The translations under genes were made by a program, and so were the position numbers. A stretch of DNA of 64,000 nucleotides from Gemmatimonadaceae bacterium (GTDB lineage: Bacteria > Gemmatimonadota > Gemmatimonadetes > Gemmatimonadales > Gemmatimonadaceae), in assembly GCA_025934775.1 (NCBI GenBank), contig JAICWO010000001.1, positions 363,544-427,543 on the forward strand. The letters run 5' to 3'. Positions 43,402 to 52,239 of this stretch are shown here, piece after piece. Position 1 is the first letter of the stretch. Each line of letters opens with the position of its first letter. Below the pieces are notes generated by a model, which saw only the letters and a program-made list of their open reading frames with translations, searched no databases and was not told the DNA's origin.

Positions 43402-43884
43402 CTACGGCGCCGGCAGCGCGCCGGCGGGCGGCGCGGCGAGCCTGGGCGAATCGTGCACGATCTGCCCACCGAGGTACGCGGTGTACGTCGTGATCCCGAG
43501 CGCGATCGCGGTCACGATCGTGAGCACCGTACGAAGCCAGACGGGCGGCAGCGTGGCCGGTTCGCGCCGGAGCATGCGCCACCACGTGTACGCGGCGACG
43601 ACGCCCATCGCGAGCAGCGCGATGAGCGCCATGCCCGCCGCGCTATCGTGGCGGTCGACCATCGCGCGCACGACGTACCACGTGGTACGCACCGCGTGTG
43701 CCGCCTCGTCACCGGTGAAATGCGCGGGGTACGCGCTCAGCCCCGAGAGCGTGAGCGTCGCCACGGCGTAGAGCCACAGCCCGCGATTTCGCCAGATGAG
43801 CGCCGCGAGCAGCACCGCTGAACCGACGACCGTGAGGATGATCGGAAAGTGATTGATCAGCGTGTGGATGTACGGCCAGTTCAT
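43402..43884 (-). CDS. DUF2231-like four-segment membrane protein
   Basis: A 160-residue protein beginning MNWPYIHTLINHFPIILTVV. The His-x4-His pair in IHTLINHFPI at the start of the first span resembles the DUF2231 motif IHP-x-LVHFPI. Four hydrophobic segments are visible (about residues 12-30, 35-52, 80-98, 115-135). It ends 47 bases upstream of the SCO1 start on the same strand, suggesting co-transcription. Function unknown; possibly haem or quinone related. Confidence 0.75.
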   Translation of the reverse strand: MNWPYIHTLINHFPIILTVVGSAVLLAALIWRNRGLWLYAVATLTLSGLSAYPAHFTGDEAAHAVRTTWYVVRAMVDRHDSAAGMALIALLAMGVVAAYTWWRMLRREPATLPPVWLRTVLTIVTAIALGITTYTAYLGGQIVHDSPRLAAPPAGALPAP

Positions 43885-43926
43885 CGCGACGGTGCCGGGT
43901 ATTGTTCGGCCGGCAGAGATGCAGGA

Positions 43927-45000
43927 CTAAGGCCGCGTCGCGCTCGGCGGCGCGGTCGCGCGGCACGCTCTCTCGAACCCCAGCACGGCGTCCACGAGAG
44001 GCGCGATGTCGAAGCGCACCGGATCCGTTGCCGGGAGTCCCGTCTCGTCCTGCGCGCGCGCGATTGCGTCCTTCGCATCACGCTCGCTCAAGTCGACCGT
44101 GTTGAGCGAGACCGCGATCGTCTTCGCCTGCCTGAGCGGCGCGCACATGCGCTCGTGGAGATCGATGACCTCCCGCAGCGGCGGAATCGCCAGCCAATCG
44201 TTGTGTCGGAAGCTCTTTCGCGACGGCTGATGGCAGGCGATCAGCCCCTGCGGCAGGCTGCCGTGCAACAGGCCGAGCGACACGCCGGAGTAGCCCGGAT
44301 GCAGGATCGAACCCTGGCCTTCCACGAGCACGATGTCGTTTCCCTCGGCGGCGCGCAGCGTCACCTCTTCGGCGGCGCCGGCGATGAAATCCGCGATCAC
44401 CGCGTCGACGCAGAGGCCCCAGCCTTCGATGAAGATTCCCGTCTGCCCCGTGGGCGCGAACCCGGCGCGATGTCCACGCGCGACGAGCGCGTCGCGGAGT
44501 TGGAGCATCACCGTCATCTTGCCGATGTTGGCATCGGTGCCCACGGCGAGGAGCACGGTCTGCGCGAGATCGCGCACGCGTCCCGAGCCGACCGGCAGGT
44601 GTTCCGGCGGACGGCGCACGTCGTGCAGCCGCACGCCGCGCTCGCGGGCGAGCGGCCCGAGCTCCGGATCGTCGGTGACGAACGTGTGCAGGCCATTCCA
44701 GATCTCTAAACCCGCGCCGATCGCGCGGTGGAGCGTCGGACGGAGCACGCCCGGGAAGCCCGCGCCGTTGACCGCAATGCCGACGAGCAGCGCGTTCGCG
44801 CCGGCCGCGAGCCCGTCTTCCACCGTCGCGACGATCGGGATCTCGCCGCCGATCCCGATCACCTCGCGACAGCACTCGCCGGCATGCGTGCTATCGAGAA
44901 CGGCGGCGACGTGATTCGCGGAATATCGAATGACCGAGATGCCGGTCTTGGACGCGGGCACGCCGAACGCGCCTTCGGCGTAGACGAGGAAGCGGGGCAT
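43927..45000 (-). CDS. dgcN: DUF1611 protein, probable D-glutamate N-acetyltransferase DgcN
   Basis: A 357-residue protein with an N-terminal Rossmann-like domain (about 1-130) and a C-terminal P-loop-like domain containing GTDANIGKMTVMLQL, GIFIEGWGLCVDAVIADFI and VLVEGQGSILHPGYSGVSLG. This is the DUF1611 pattern. One branch, DgcN, acetylates D-glutamate in D-amino acid catabolism; its partner racemase gene dgcA is not next to it here. Start ATG 45000; no strong ribosome site. Confidence 0.82.
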   Translation of the reverse strand: MPRFLVYAEGAFGVPASKTGISVIRYSANHVAAVLDSTHAGECCREVIGIGGEIPIVATVEDGLAAGANALLVGIAVNGAGFPGVLRPTLHRAIGAGLEIWNGLHTFVTDDPELGPLARERGVRLHDVRRPPEHLPVGSGRVRDLAQTVLLAVGTDANIGKMTVMLQLRDALVARGHRAGFAPTGQTGIFIEGWGLCVDAVIADFIAGAAEEVTLRAAEGNDIVLVEGQGSILHPGYSGVSLGLLHGSLPQGLIACHQPSRKSFRHNDWLAIPPLREVIDLHERMCAPLRQAKTIAVSLNTVDLSERDAKDAIARAQDETGLPATDPVRFDIAPLVDAVLGFERACRATAPPSATRP

Positions 45001-45046
45001 GGGGGATGAAGCTAATCAGTCCCGCCGAGCACGCCTACGCGCGCGC

Positions 45047-45634
45047 CTATCGGCCGAGCAGCGTTCGCGAAACCGTGATGCGGAGCGCGGTATGCGAATC
45101 GCCGTCGCCGCCCGGCTCCAGCCCCGGCGTGGCGACGATCTCCCAGTGCGGCGCGGGCGCGAGCGCGTAGCCGAGTAGCCCGCCGGCGAGCAGTCCGCCA
45201 ATCGCGAGCACATCGCCGACGGTGACGTAGCTCCGATCGTACATCGCGGCGTGGCTCGCGCGGCGCTGCTCGTCGGCACAGCCGCTCGCGTTCTGACGAC
45301 AGATATCGAAGTAGTAGTACGAGCCGCCCGCCGCGACGCCGATCAGCGCGCCGATCCCGGCGCCGATCGATCGCGCCCGCACGTCGCGCTCGATCTCCAG
45401 ATGCGACACGTTCGCGAGCGGGATCGTCCGCGGAAGTGAGCCGGAATCCGGCGGCGCGACGACGAGCTGCGTCGAGTCGACGCGAACCACGCGTCCAACG
45501 ACGGCCGCGGAATCGCCGCCGGTGGTGAGTCGAACCTGATCGCCGCGCGCAACGGCGGCCCGCGGGGACTGCGCGTGCGCCGATGTGGCGCGAGTGATGG
45601 CGAGCAACGAGACCGCGACAGCGAAATACCGCAT
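45047..45634 (-). CDS. Secreted protein with SH3-like domain and glycine-zipper segments
   Basis: A 195-residue protein with signal peptide MRYFAVAVSLLAITRATSAHAQ. A beta-rich LSm/SH3-like part follows (GDQVRLTTGG, VVGRVVRVDSTQLVV, IPLANVSHLEIER), then two Gly-rich hydrophobic stretches (SIGAGIGALIGVAAGGS and VLAIGGLLAGGLLGYALA). It looks like an outer-membrane or envelope protein; no family name recognised. It heads a run of four minus-strand genes spaced by 42-47 bases. Confidence 0.75.
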   Translation of the reverse strand: MRYFAVAVSLLAITRATSAHAQSPRAAVARGDQVRLTTGGDSAAVVGRVVRVDSTQLVVAPPDSGSLPRTIPLANVSHLEIERDVRARSIGAGIGALIGVAAGGSYYYFDICRQNASGCADEQRRASHAAMYDRSYVTVGDVLAIGGLLAGGLLGYALAPAPHWEIVATPGLEPGGDGDSHTALRITVSRTLLGR

Positions 45635-45777
45635 GGGACGGACTGCTCCGAGGTGGGTGATCAGAGAACCAGCATCGGTCCCGCGCTTGGAGTACCCGGC
45701 AGGGCGCCGCCGCGTTCCGCGCGCGCTCGATTCGCGGTATGTTAGCGCGGCCGGACTACCTCTCCTCTCGAGCCCCC

Positions 45778-47181
45778 ATGCCTCGCATCACGCGCCGCCG
45801 CGCTCTCTCCGTGGTCTCAGCGGTCTCACTGCTCGCCGCCGCGCCACTCGCCGCGCAGCAGCCGACCGATCTCGCCAAGCTGCAGGACGAAGCGGTTCGC
45901 CGCACGCAGGAGTACGTGCGCATCAACACGTCGAATCCGCCGGGCAACGAAGACCAGACGATGAAGTGGTTCGCGCGGATCTTCAAAGAAGAGGGCATTC
46001 CGTTCGACACCGCGTCGTCGGCGCCGGGGCGCGGCAACATCTGGGCGCGGTTGAAGGGCGGCAGTCAGCCCGCGCTCGTGTTGCTGCACCACATGGACGT
46101 GGTCCCCGCCGATCCGAAGTACTGGGACGTCGACCCGTTCGCGGCGACGATCAAGAACGGCGAGATCTACGGCCGCGGAGCGCTCGATACCAAGACCCTC
46201 GGCGTGCTGGAGCTCGAAGCGTTTCTCGCGCTGCACCGCGCGCACGTGCCGCTCGACCGCGACGTGATCTTCATGGCGACGGCGGACGAGGAGGCCGGCG
46301 GCAACTTTGGCGCGGGCTGGGTGGTGAAGCACCATCCCGAGGCGTTCAAGGGCGCGGGGATGCTGCTCAATGAAGGCGGGGGCGGCGATCTCGAGGACGG
46401 GAAGACGTCGTTCTCGATCGAGGTGACGCAGAAGACGCCGTTCTGGGTCAAGCTCACGGCGACCGGAACGCCCGGCCACGGCTCGACGCCGCCGCCCGCG
46501 TCGGCGGTGAACCGTTTGATCCGCGCGCTCGATCGACTGCAGACCTACCAGTTCGCGCCGCGCGTCGTGCCGGCGGTGGCGGCGTACATGGCCGCGGTCG
46601 CGCCGTCGGTACCAGAGAAGTGGAAACAGTATTTTCTAAATCCGGCGAAGCTGACCGCCGACCCGAATCTCCTGACCGAGCTCCAGATCGACAATCCCGA
46701 GTTCGCGGGGCTGCTCCGGAACACCTGCTCGATCACGATGCTGCAGGCGAGTCCGAAGATCAACGTGATCCCGCCCGAGGCGCAGGCGCAGGTGGACTGC
46801 CGGCTGCTGCCGGATCAGGACCACGCCGCGTTTCTGCGCGAGCTCGCGGCGGCGCTGAACGATCCCCAGATCAAGATTGAGACGGTGCTCGACTTCACGG
46901 CCGCCGTCTCGCCGAGCACGACGCCGCTGTACCAGGCGATCGTGCGCGTGATCGAGAAGAACTATCCCGGCGCGAGCATCGCGCCCGCGGTGAGCACCGG
47001 GTTCACCGACAGCCACTGGTTTAGAGATCTCGGAATCGCGAGCTACGGCTTCGCGCCGATCGTGACGCCGCACGACGAGGAGTCGGGTGTGCACGGGAAC
47101 AATGAACGGACCTCCGTGGCGGAGGTGCGGAAGGGGACCGGCGTGATGCTGGAGCTAGTGCGGGGGCTCGTGGGGCGGTAG
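45778..47181 (+). CDS. Secreted M20 family metallopeptidase
   Basis: A 467-residue protein from ATG 45778 with a signal peptide (ALSVVSAVSLLAAAPLAAQ). Zinc-ligand motifs of M20 peptidases are in order: LLHHMDVVPADP, GRGALDTKTLG, ATADEEAGG (catalytic Glu), NEGGGGDLE, and a terminal ESGVHGNNERTSV. The dimerisation domain holds GTPGHGSTPPPASAVNRLIR. Members remove amino acids or acyl groups from peptides and carboxypeptidase substrates. Substrate unknown; nearby genes give no clue. Confidence 0.92.
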   Translation: MPRITRRRALSVVSAVSLLAAAPLAAQQPTDLAKLQDEAVRRTQEYVRINTSNPPGNEDQTMKWFARIFKEEGIPFDTASSAPGRGNIWARLKGGSQPALVLLHHMDVVPADPKYWDVDPFAATIKNGEIYGRGALDTKTLGVLELEAFLALHRAHVPLDRDVIFMATADEEAGGNFGAGWVVKHHPEAFKGAGMLLNEGGGGDLEDGKTSFSIEVTQKTPFWVKLTATGTPGHGSTPPPASAVNRLIRALDRLQTYQFAPRVVPAVAAYMAAVAPSVPEKWKQYFLNPAKLTADPNLLTELQIDNPEFAGLLRNTCSITMLQASPKINVIPPEAQAQVDCRLLPDQDHAAFLRELAAALNDPQIKIETVLDFTAAVSPSTTPLYQAIVRVIEKNYPGASIAPAVSTGFTDSHWFRDLGIASYGFAPIVTPHDEESGVHGNNERTSVAEVRKGTGVMLELVRGLVGR

Positions 47182-47222
47182 AAGCGCGGTCGCGTTCCGG
47201 CGCTACGATCGCAATCGAGGCA

Positions 47223-47654
47223 TCACGAGTGTGCGCGCCGTAATTCGAAGTATCGGAAGGGCAGCATGAGCGCGCCGGCGAGAAAGGCGACGACGACGTC
47301 GATCACGCCGAGCACCGCGAGCGCGAGGATGCCGGCGGATGTCACCAAGCCTGGCGAGACGCCCGCTTTCCGAACCGAGCCGCCCGCCGCGGTATGCATC
47401 GCGACGTAGATGACGATCGATGTGCCGACGAAGGCGATCGCGCCCGTGATCGCTCCAGTCGTCAGTGCCGCGAGCAATCCGGTCCGCAAACGATGCGGTT
47501 GAGGCCTTCGCGTCGCGAGCCAGAACGCCGCGCCGCCGGCGAGTGCTGGCCAGATCATCGGCCAACTATAAACATTCGGGAACGACGAGTGAATGACGAA
47601 CAGGAGCCCGCCAGCGATCCCCGTTTGCAGTACGATTCTACGAAAGCTCCGCAT
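47223..47654 (-). CDS. Small membrane protein of unknown function
   Basis: A 143-residue protein from ATG 47654 (MRSFRRIVLQTGIAGGLLFV); an ATG 11 codons upstream is also in frame. Four hydrophobic segments (about 10-27, 33-48, 60-85, 105-132). It ends RYFELRRAHS. No family recognised. Convergent with the M20 peptidase gene, 41 bases apart. Confidence 0.68.
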   Translation of the reverse strand: MRSFRRIVLQTGIAGGLLFVIHSSFPNVYSWPMIWPALAGGAAFWLATRRPQPHRLRTGLLAALTTGAITGAIAFVGTSIVIYVAMHTAAGGSVRKAGVSPGLVTSAGILALAVLGVIDVVVAFLAGALMLPFRYFELRRAHS

Positions 47655-47749
47655 CCTGGCCCCTGTGCCGTTGGCGCCGCTTGCCAAGGGCAGAGATTGG
47701 GCCAGTCGCCTCGGCGGCGGCAGATTCTTCGAGAGGTAATCATTAAACC

Positions 47750-48298
47750 GTGCGCCCTCTTCGCTATTCGATCAACGTCACACTGGACGGCTGTTGCGAT
47801 CATCGTGTGATGATCCCGGACGAAGACTTGCATCGGAACGCCATCGAGAATCTCGAGTGGGCCGACGCGCTCCTCTTCGGGCGCGTGACCTACGAGATGA
47901 TGGAAGCCGGGTGGCGCGCGCCGGCGCCGGCGGGCACGAGACCGGAGTGGATGGAGTCGTTCGCGCACACGATGAACGCGGCAAAGAAGTACGTCGTGTC
48001 GAGCACTCTGGATCGCGCCGATTGGAATTCGGAGATCGTGCGCGGCGACCTCGGGAACGCCGTGCGGACGCTCAAAGAACATCCCGGACGCGGATTGCTC
48101 ACGGGCGGCGTCACACTCCCTCTGGCATTAGCGGAGCTGGGATTGATCGATGAGTACGAGCTCGTCGTGCATCCCAGAATCGCCGGGCACGGGCCGACGT
48201 TGTTCCAAGGACTCTCGAAGCTGGTCGACCTGAAGGTCGTGAGCCGCGTCGAGTTCGAGTCGGGCGCGGTGGCGATGCGGTACGTACCCAGGCGTTAG
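47750..48298 (+). CDS. Dihydrofolate reductase-like (RibD C-terminal type) protein
   Basis: A 182-residue protein with GTG start 47750 (MRPLRYSINVTLDG). The YSINVTLDG opening, ADALLFGRVTYEMMEAGW, KYVVSSTLDR and GLLTGGVTLPLALAELGLID are standard for the DHFR-like/RibD-C family. These proteins bind NADPH; most have no proven role in folate or riboflavin synthesis. Followed after eight bases by a lipoprotein gene. Confidence 0.88.
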   Translation: MRPLRYSINVTLDGCCDHRVMIPDEDLHRNAIENLEWADALLFGRVTYEMMEAGWRAPAPAGTRPEWMESFAHTMNAAKKYVVSSTLDRADWNSEIVRGDLGNAVRTLKEHPGRGLLTGGVTLPLALAELGLIDEYELVVHPRIAGHGPTLFQGLSKLVDLKVVSRVEFESGAVAMRYVPRR

Positions 48299-48306
48299 GA
48301 ATATCG

Positions 48307-48675
48307 ATGCAGAGAACACTCATTGCCGCCGCAGCCGCGGTTCTCGTACTCGGATGCGACGATCACATCGAGACCGCCTGTGCCGGCCTCGAATTCACAG
48401 CGCTGTCGACGCCCGACACCGCGACGCTCCGCGTGGGCGCATCCCTCACGGCGGTCGCCGGCGCCCAATATGACACGTGCGTCGGCGAACCGTCGCTCGC
48501 TCCGCCGCGCCAGTTCGTCTGGCGGGCGTCGGACACCACAATCGTTCGCGTGCAGCCGCTCGACTCGACCCACGCGGAGATCACCGCTCTCCGCGCGGGA
48601 ACGGCCACGGTCACCCCGAGCTATCGTGCCAGCGGAGACGCGGTGCCGCCGGTGCACATTACGGTCATCCCGTAA
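48307..48675 (+). CDS. Small lipoprotein with Ig-like (BIG2-type) domain
   Basis: A 122-residue protein, ATG 48307 with an AGGAA site. Lipobox VLGC gives acylation at about Cys17. The rest matches a bacterial Ig-like domain: TATLRVGASLTAVAG, FVWRASDTTIVRVQP and ITALRAGTATVTPSY. Such single-domain lipoproteins are abundant in this kind of genome; role unknown. Confidence 0.8.
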   Translation: MQRTLIAAAAAVLVLGCDDHIETACAGLEFTALSTPDTATLRVGASLTAVAGAQYDTCVGEPSLAPPRQFVWRASDTTIVRVQPLDSTHAEITALRAGTATVTPSYRASGDAVPPVHITVIP

Positions 48676-48702
48676 GCACTACCAGCTCTCCACGGATCCA
48701 CC

Positions 48703-49188
48703 ATGCCGACCCCAGCAAAGAACACGATCTGCCTCTGGTTCGACCGCGACGCCGAGGACGCGGCGCAATTCTACGCCCGCACGTTCCCCGATTCAGCCGT
48801 CACCGCGGTGCACCGCGCGCCCGGCGACTATCCGTCGGGAAAGAAGGGCGATGTGCTCACCGTCGAGTTCACGGTGATCGGCATCCCCTGCCTTGGGCTC
48901 AACGGCGGGCCCTCGATCACGCACAACGAGGCGTTCTCGTTTCAGATCGCGACCGTCGACCAGGCCGAGACGGATCGCTACTGGAATGCGATCGTCGACA
49001 ACGGCGGCGAGGAGAGCGCGTGCGGATGGTGTAAGGACAAATGGGGCGTGTCGTGGCAGATCACGCCGATCGCGCTGTCACGGGCGATCACGGACCCCGA
49101 TCCCGCGGCGGCCAAGCGCGCCTTCGATGCGATGATGCAGATGTCGAAGATCGACGTCGCCACGATCGAAGCGGCGCGTCGCGGGTGA
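48703..49188 (+). CDS. VOC/PhnB-like (glyoxalase fold) protein
   Basis: A 161-residue protein starting MPTPAKNTICLWFDRDAEDA. AQFYARTFPDSAV, the FTVIGIPCLGLNGGP strand, EAFSFQIATVDQAETDRYWN and WCKDKWGVSWQITPI are the signature of the PhnB-type VOC proteins often misnamed 3-demethylubiquinone methyltransferases. Catalytic role unknown. Confidence 0.9.
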   Translation: MPTPAKNTICLWFDRDAEDAAQFYARTFPDSAVTAVHRAPGDYPSGKKGDVLTVEFTVIGIPCLGLNGGPSITHNEAFSFQIATVDQAETDRYWNAIVDNGGEESACGWCKDKWGVSWQITPIALSRAITDPDPAAAKRAFDAMMQMSKIDVATIEAARRG

Positions 49189-49330
49189 TCGCGATCCAAT
49201 GCTCGAGATGCGTCTCGTTCACCGGCACGATCGGACGAGCAGTCATCGCCTTGGCGCGGTGGGCGGCCCGCTCCATAACCTCGGCTGGATCGATGATGCC
49301 GGAACCGAACGCATACTTAACACAACGCTC

Positions 49331-49717
49331 ATGCCAGATCCGATAATTTCGAGTCGGCGCGACCCCGCCGACCCGTCCGCGCGCTACACAGCGACCGGAA
49401 GCTCGTTCGCCATTCGCGAGTGGCGCGGCAGCGGGCCCGCGAAGCTCCACGTGCACCACGGCGACGACGAGGCGTGGCACGTGCTCGAAGGGACGCTTCG
49501 CTTCCGGTTCGCCGATCGAGTCGTCGACGCAGGTCCGGGCGACACGGTATTCGTTCCGGCCGGCGTGCCGCATACGTACGAGGCGCTGAACGCGCGCTAT
49601 CTCGTCTTTCTCACGCCGCGATTGATCGCGTTGATCGAGCAGCTGCAGCAGACCCGCGATCCCGCGGCGCAGGCGTCGATCTACGAGGCGCATCAATCTA
49701 CTCTTCTGGAACCGTGA
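49331..49717 (+). CDS. Cupin-domain protein
   Basis: A 128-residue protein; ATG 49331 gives the conserved fold without the non-protein-like 44-residue extension from 49199. Cupin metal motifs are visible: LHVHHGDDEAWHVLEG and GDTVFVPAGVPHTYEA. There is no clear ribosome site before the ATG. The 142 bases between the VOC gene and this start show no gene I can support. Confidence 0.85.
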   Translation: MPDPIISSRRDPADPSARYTATGSSFAIREWRGSGPAKLHVHHGDDEAWHVLEGTLRFRFADRVVDAGPGDTVFVPAGVPHTYEALNARYLVFLTPRLIALIEQLQQTRDPAAQASIYEAHQSTLLEP

Positions 49718-49797
49718 TCGACGCATCGAGCTCGGGCACGCCGACGGCATGATGCGATGTACTCCCGAAGTCCCCGATCCATCATGTGTGATCGCGC

Positions 49798-50193
49798 ATG
49801 CCTGACACGCACACCGCTCCGCTAATACCCCAACGGGAGCCCACGTTGGGGTCGCTCGCTCGGCAGCTCGCGTTCGCGCAGATGCCGAGCACGTTCTATA
49901 CGGCACTCCAGGTGAGCGCCCCGCGCGCGATCCAGGCGTGGTCCGATGGCTGGTTCCGCGTCGCGGGATGGCTGTTCGCCACCAGTTGCTTTGGCCTGTG
50001 GGCGATCGCCCAACAACATCTCGTCGGGCACGCCGACACCCTCGAGCCGAGCCCGGTGCGCGCGCCGCGCATGTGGCGTGCATTGCGCGGAGTCGCCGCC
50101 GTCGCCGGCGCGCTGACGGCCGGCGCGCTCGCGGCGGAGGGATTCGTCAGGATTCTATCCGCGGTGTTTCAGTGCCCGGGCTGCGGCGGTTGA
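49798..50193 (+). CDS. Hypothetical protein with one or two hydrophobic segments
   Basis: A 131-residue protein from ATG 49798 (MPDTHTAPLIPQREPTLGSL). Hydrophobic stretches occur at about residues 58-75 (VAGWLFATSCFGLWAIAQ) and 96-118 (GVAAVAGALTAGALAAEGFV); it ends with FQCPGCGG, a lone CxxC. No family recognised. Possibly a small membrane protein, with moderate doubt that it is a gene. Confidence 0.5.
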   Translation: MPDTHTAPLIPQREPTLGSLARQLAFAQMPSTFYTALQVSAPRAIQAWSDGWFRVAGWLFATSCFGLWAIAQQHLVGHADTLEPSPVRAPRMWRALRGVAAVAGALTAGALAAEGFVRILSAVFQCPGCGG

Positions 50194-50335
50194 GCATCGC
50201 GCCCGCACATCATCATTTCGAGCGACGGCTCGGGATACGCAGGCGCTCCGGCGGTATTCTTGAAGGCGGGGGATGTGATGGAAGGCGAGATCGAACGGGT
50301 GGCGGCCTCGACAACACCGTCCGGGTGAGTGAGAG

Positions 50336-50830
50336 ATGAATGATATGAGATCAGGTATATCGAGACATCGGGCGGGTGCGCTGGCGGCGGCGGTCGTCCT
50401 CGTCGTCGCGAGCGCGCGCTCGCTGAGCGCGCAGGCTTCGCCTTCGCCCGACACCACCGCGGCGCGGCAGCAGCATCCGGCGGCCGTGCGCCGGCCATCG
50501 GTCGGGCGACGGCTCATCGGCTTTCTCGCGCCGGAAGTCGGCTATGCGATCGGCCGCGGCGTTGGCGGGACGAACGGTGCGATCGCCGGCATATCGCTCG
50601 GGATGGTGGTCGGCGGCGCCGTCATGCTCCTCGACCCGGCGTTGCACGATCGAACGACGGCGGGTGAGCAATTGTGTCTCGTCGCCGGCGACCCAGGGAC
50701 GCCGGCGCACACCATCCCCGGCACGCCGCCAACGCCTGCCGTGGGAGACATCCCGGGCACACCGGGAACGCCGGACGTCATCGTCCCCGGCACCCCGCCG
50801 ACGCCGGCGCATTGGGAGCGGTGTCGATAA
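50336..50830 (+). CDS. Secreted protein with Pro-Gly-Thr repeats
   Basis: A 164-residue protein with a signal peptide (ALAAAVVLVVASARSLSAQA). A Gly-rich central segment (GRGVGGTNGAIAGISLGMVV) is followed by a C-terminal run of PGTP units (about residues 120-158) spaced by short hydrophobic linkers and ending HWERCR. The only two cysteines, LCLVAG and ERCR, flank the repeats. Start ATG 50336, or ATG three codons later. No family recognised. Confidence 0.6.
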   Translation: MNDMRSGISRHRAGALAAAVVLVVASARSLSAQASPSPDTTAARQQHPAAVRRPSVGRRLIGFLAPEVGYAIGRGVGGTNGAIAGISLGMVVGGAVMLLDPALHDRTTAGEQLCLVAGDPGTPAHTIPGTPPTPAVGDIPGTPGTPDVIVPGTPPTPAHWERCR

Positions 50831-50877
50831 CCTCGTGAATGATTCCATGGCCGGTCCGCGATGGCCGGGAAGGGCTT

Positions 50878-51228
50878 ATGAAATTCCTCATCTTGGCCTA
50901 CGGTGCCGAACAGGACTGGCTCGCGCTCGATCGCGCGACGCAGGATGCATTGCTCGCGCAGGATGAAGTGCTGCGCGAACGCGGGAGTCTCGTGTCCGCG
51001 GTGCAACCGAGCGTGACCACCGTTCGCGCCTGGGACGGCGCGCCGCATACGAGTCCGGAGCCCGTCGCACCGCTCCCCGCGCCGCTCGCCGGATTCGGCG
51101 TGATCGAGGCCGCCGATCTCGAGGAGGCCGTCCGGCTGGTTGCCGACACACCATGCGCCCGGGCGAAAGGGGCGGTGGAGATCCGTCCGATCATGGCGAT
51201 GAACCAGAGAGCCAAGGTCGTGGCGTGA
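50878..51228 (+). CDS. YCII-related domain protein
   Basis: A 116-residue protein from ATG 50878 (MKFLILAYGAEQDWLALDRA), preceded by GGGAAGGG. The opening strand, the helix LLAQDEVLRERGSLVSAVQP and the closing GFGVIEAADLEEAVRLVADT with EIRPIMAM fit the YCII/DGPF ferredoxin-like fold, often found with ECF sigma factors. None is present here. Its stop overlaps the next GTG start. Confidence 0.85.
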   Translation: MKFLILAYGAEQDWLALDRATQDALLAQDEVLRERGSLVSAVQPSVTTVRAWDGAPHTSPEPVAPLPAPLAGFGVIEAADLEEAVRLVADTPCARAKGAVEIRPIMAMNQRAKVVA

Positions 51229-52199
51229 CGAACCGTACGCGCGCCGCGATCGCGCTCACGTGCGCGATCGGCGCCTTCGGCGCGGCGGCAGCATTCGTCA
51301 GGACGACGCCGCATCAGGATTCCACCCTGTCCGTCATGAACGCCGCATCGATCACGCGACCCGTGCGCGCGCTGCTCGACAGTTTCGCGGCGCGCAATCA
51401 TGTGACGTACACGCAGGAGCCGGGCGCGAGTCTCGAGATCGCTCGCCGCCTCACCGATCTGCATCAGGCGGCCGACGTCCTGCTGCTCGCGGACCCCGAG
51501 GTCTTTCCAAAATTGCTCATGCCGGCGCACGCGCGGTGGTACGCCGTCTTCGCACGGAATCGGATCGTGCTCGCGTATACGACGAAGTCGCGCGGCGCAA
51601 ACCGCATCGATGCATCGAACTGGCGGCGCGTGATCGTGGCCCCTGGCGTGGAAGTCGGCCGCGCCGACCCGAACACGGATCCTTCGGGCTACCGCACGCT
51701 GCTCACGATGAAGCTCGCCGAGCAGTACTACCACGAGCCAGGGCTGTACGCGCGTCTCCTGGCCGCCGCGCCCGATCGCAACGTGCGGCCGCGCGAGGCC
51801 GATCAAGTCGCGCTGCTGCAGACGCACGAGCTGGATTACATCTGGACCTATCAGAACCTCGCCGAGAACGACGGTTTAGAGTTCGTGAAACTTCCCGACG
51901 CGATCGACCTCGGGACTCCGGCCGACAGCGCGATCTACGCCAGGGCGTCGACGCGCGTGGCCGGCAACGCGCGCGGCGACACCGTGACGATGCGCGGCGC
52001 GCCGATCGTCTTCGGCCTGTCGATCCCGGTGCGGGCGGCGCATCCGGCGTTGGCGGAGCGGTTCGTCGAGTTCGCGTTGTCGCCGGCGGGGCAGCGGATC
52101 ATGCGGGCGGAGCATCTCGACGCGTTGGCGACGCCGCACGTGGTGGGGCGGGACGTGCCGGCGGGGGTGCGGGCGGCGGCGGGAGGGGGGCGGCGGTGA
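51225..52199 (+). CDS. wtpA: WtpA/ModA-like tungstate/molybdate-binding protein
   Basis: A 324-residue substrate-binding protein; GTG 51225 overlaps the YCII gene stop by four bases and yields a signal-anchor-like N-terminus (AIALTCAIGAFGAAAAF). Type II binding-protein motifs include DVLLLADPEVFPKLL, WYAVFARNRIVLAYT, GRADPNTDPSGYRTLLTMKL and YIWTYQNLAENDGLEFVKLP, the GRxDPNxDPxGYR stretch being typical of WtpA. Permease and ATPase genes are missing around it. The end is unusually Gly/Arg-rich. Confidence 0.85.
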   Translation: MTNRTRAAIALTCAIGAFGAAAAFVRTTPHQDSTLSVMNAASITRPVRALLDSFAARNHVTYTQEPGASLEIARRLTDLHQAADVLLLADPEVFPKLLMPAHARWYAVFARNRIVLAYTTKSRGANRIDASNWRRVIVAPGVEVGRADPNTDPSGYRTLLTMKLAEQYYHEPGLYARLLAAAPDRNVRPREADQVALLQTHELDYIWTYQNLAENDGLEFVKLPDAIDLGTPADSAIYARASTRVAGNARGDTVTMRGAPIVFGLSIPVRAAHPALAERFVEFALSPAGQRIMRAEHLDALATPHVVGRDVPAGVRAAAGGGRR

Positions 52200-52239
52200 C
52201 CGCGTGGTCCGTTCGCGACGACCTCGTCGCCTGCTCGTG

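Noticed and set aside
49088..50083. 331-codon minus-strand frame with a protein-like stretch near 49200-49330
   Set aside because: Most of it is antisense to the cupin and VOC genes and Arg-rich; the short plausible stretch has no start, no family match I know and no ribosome site.
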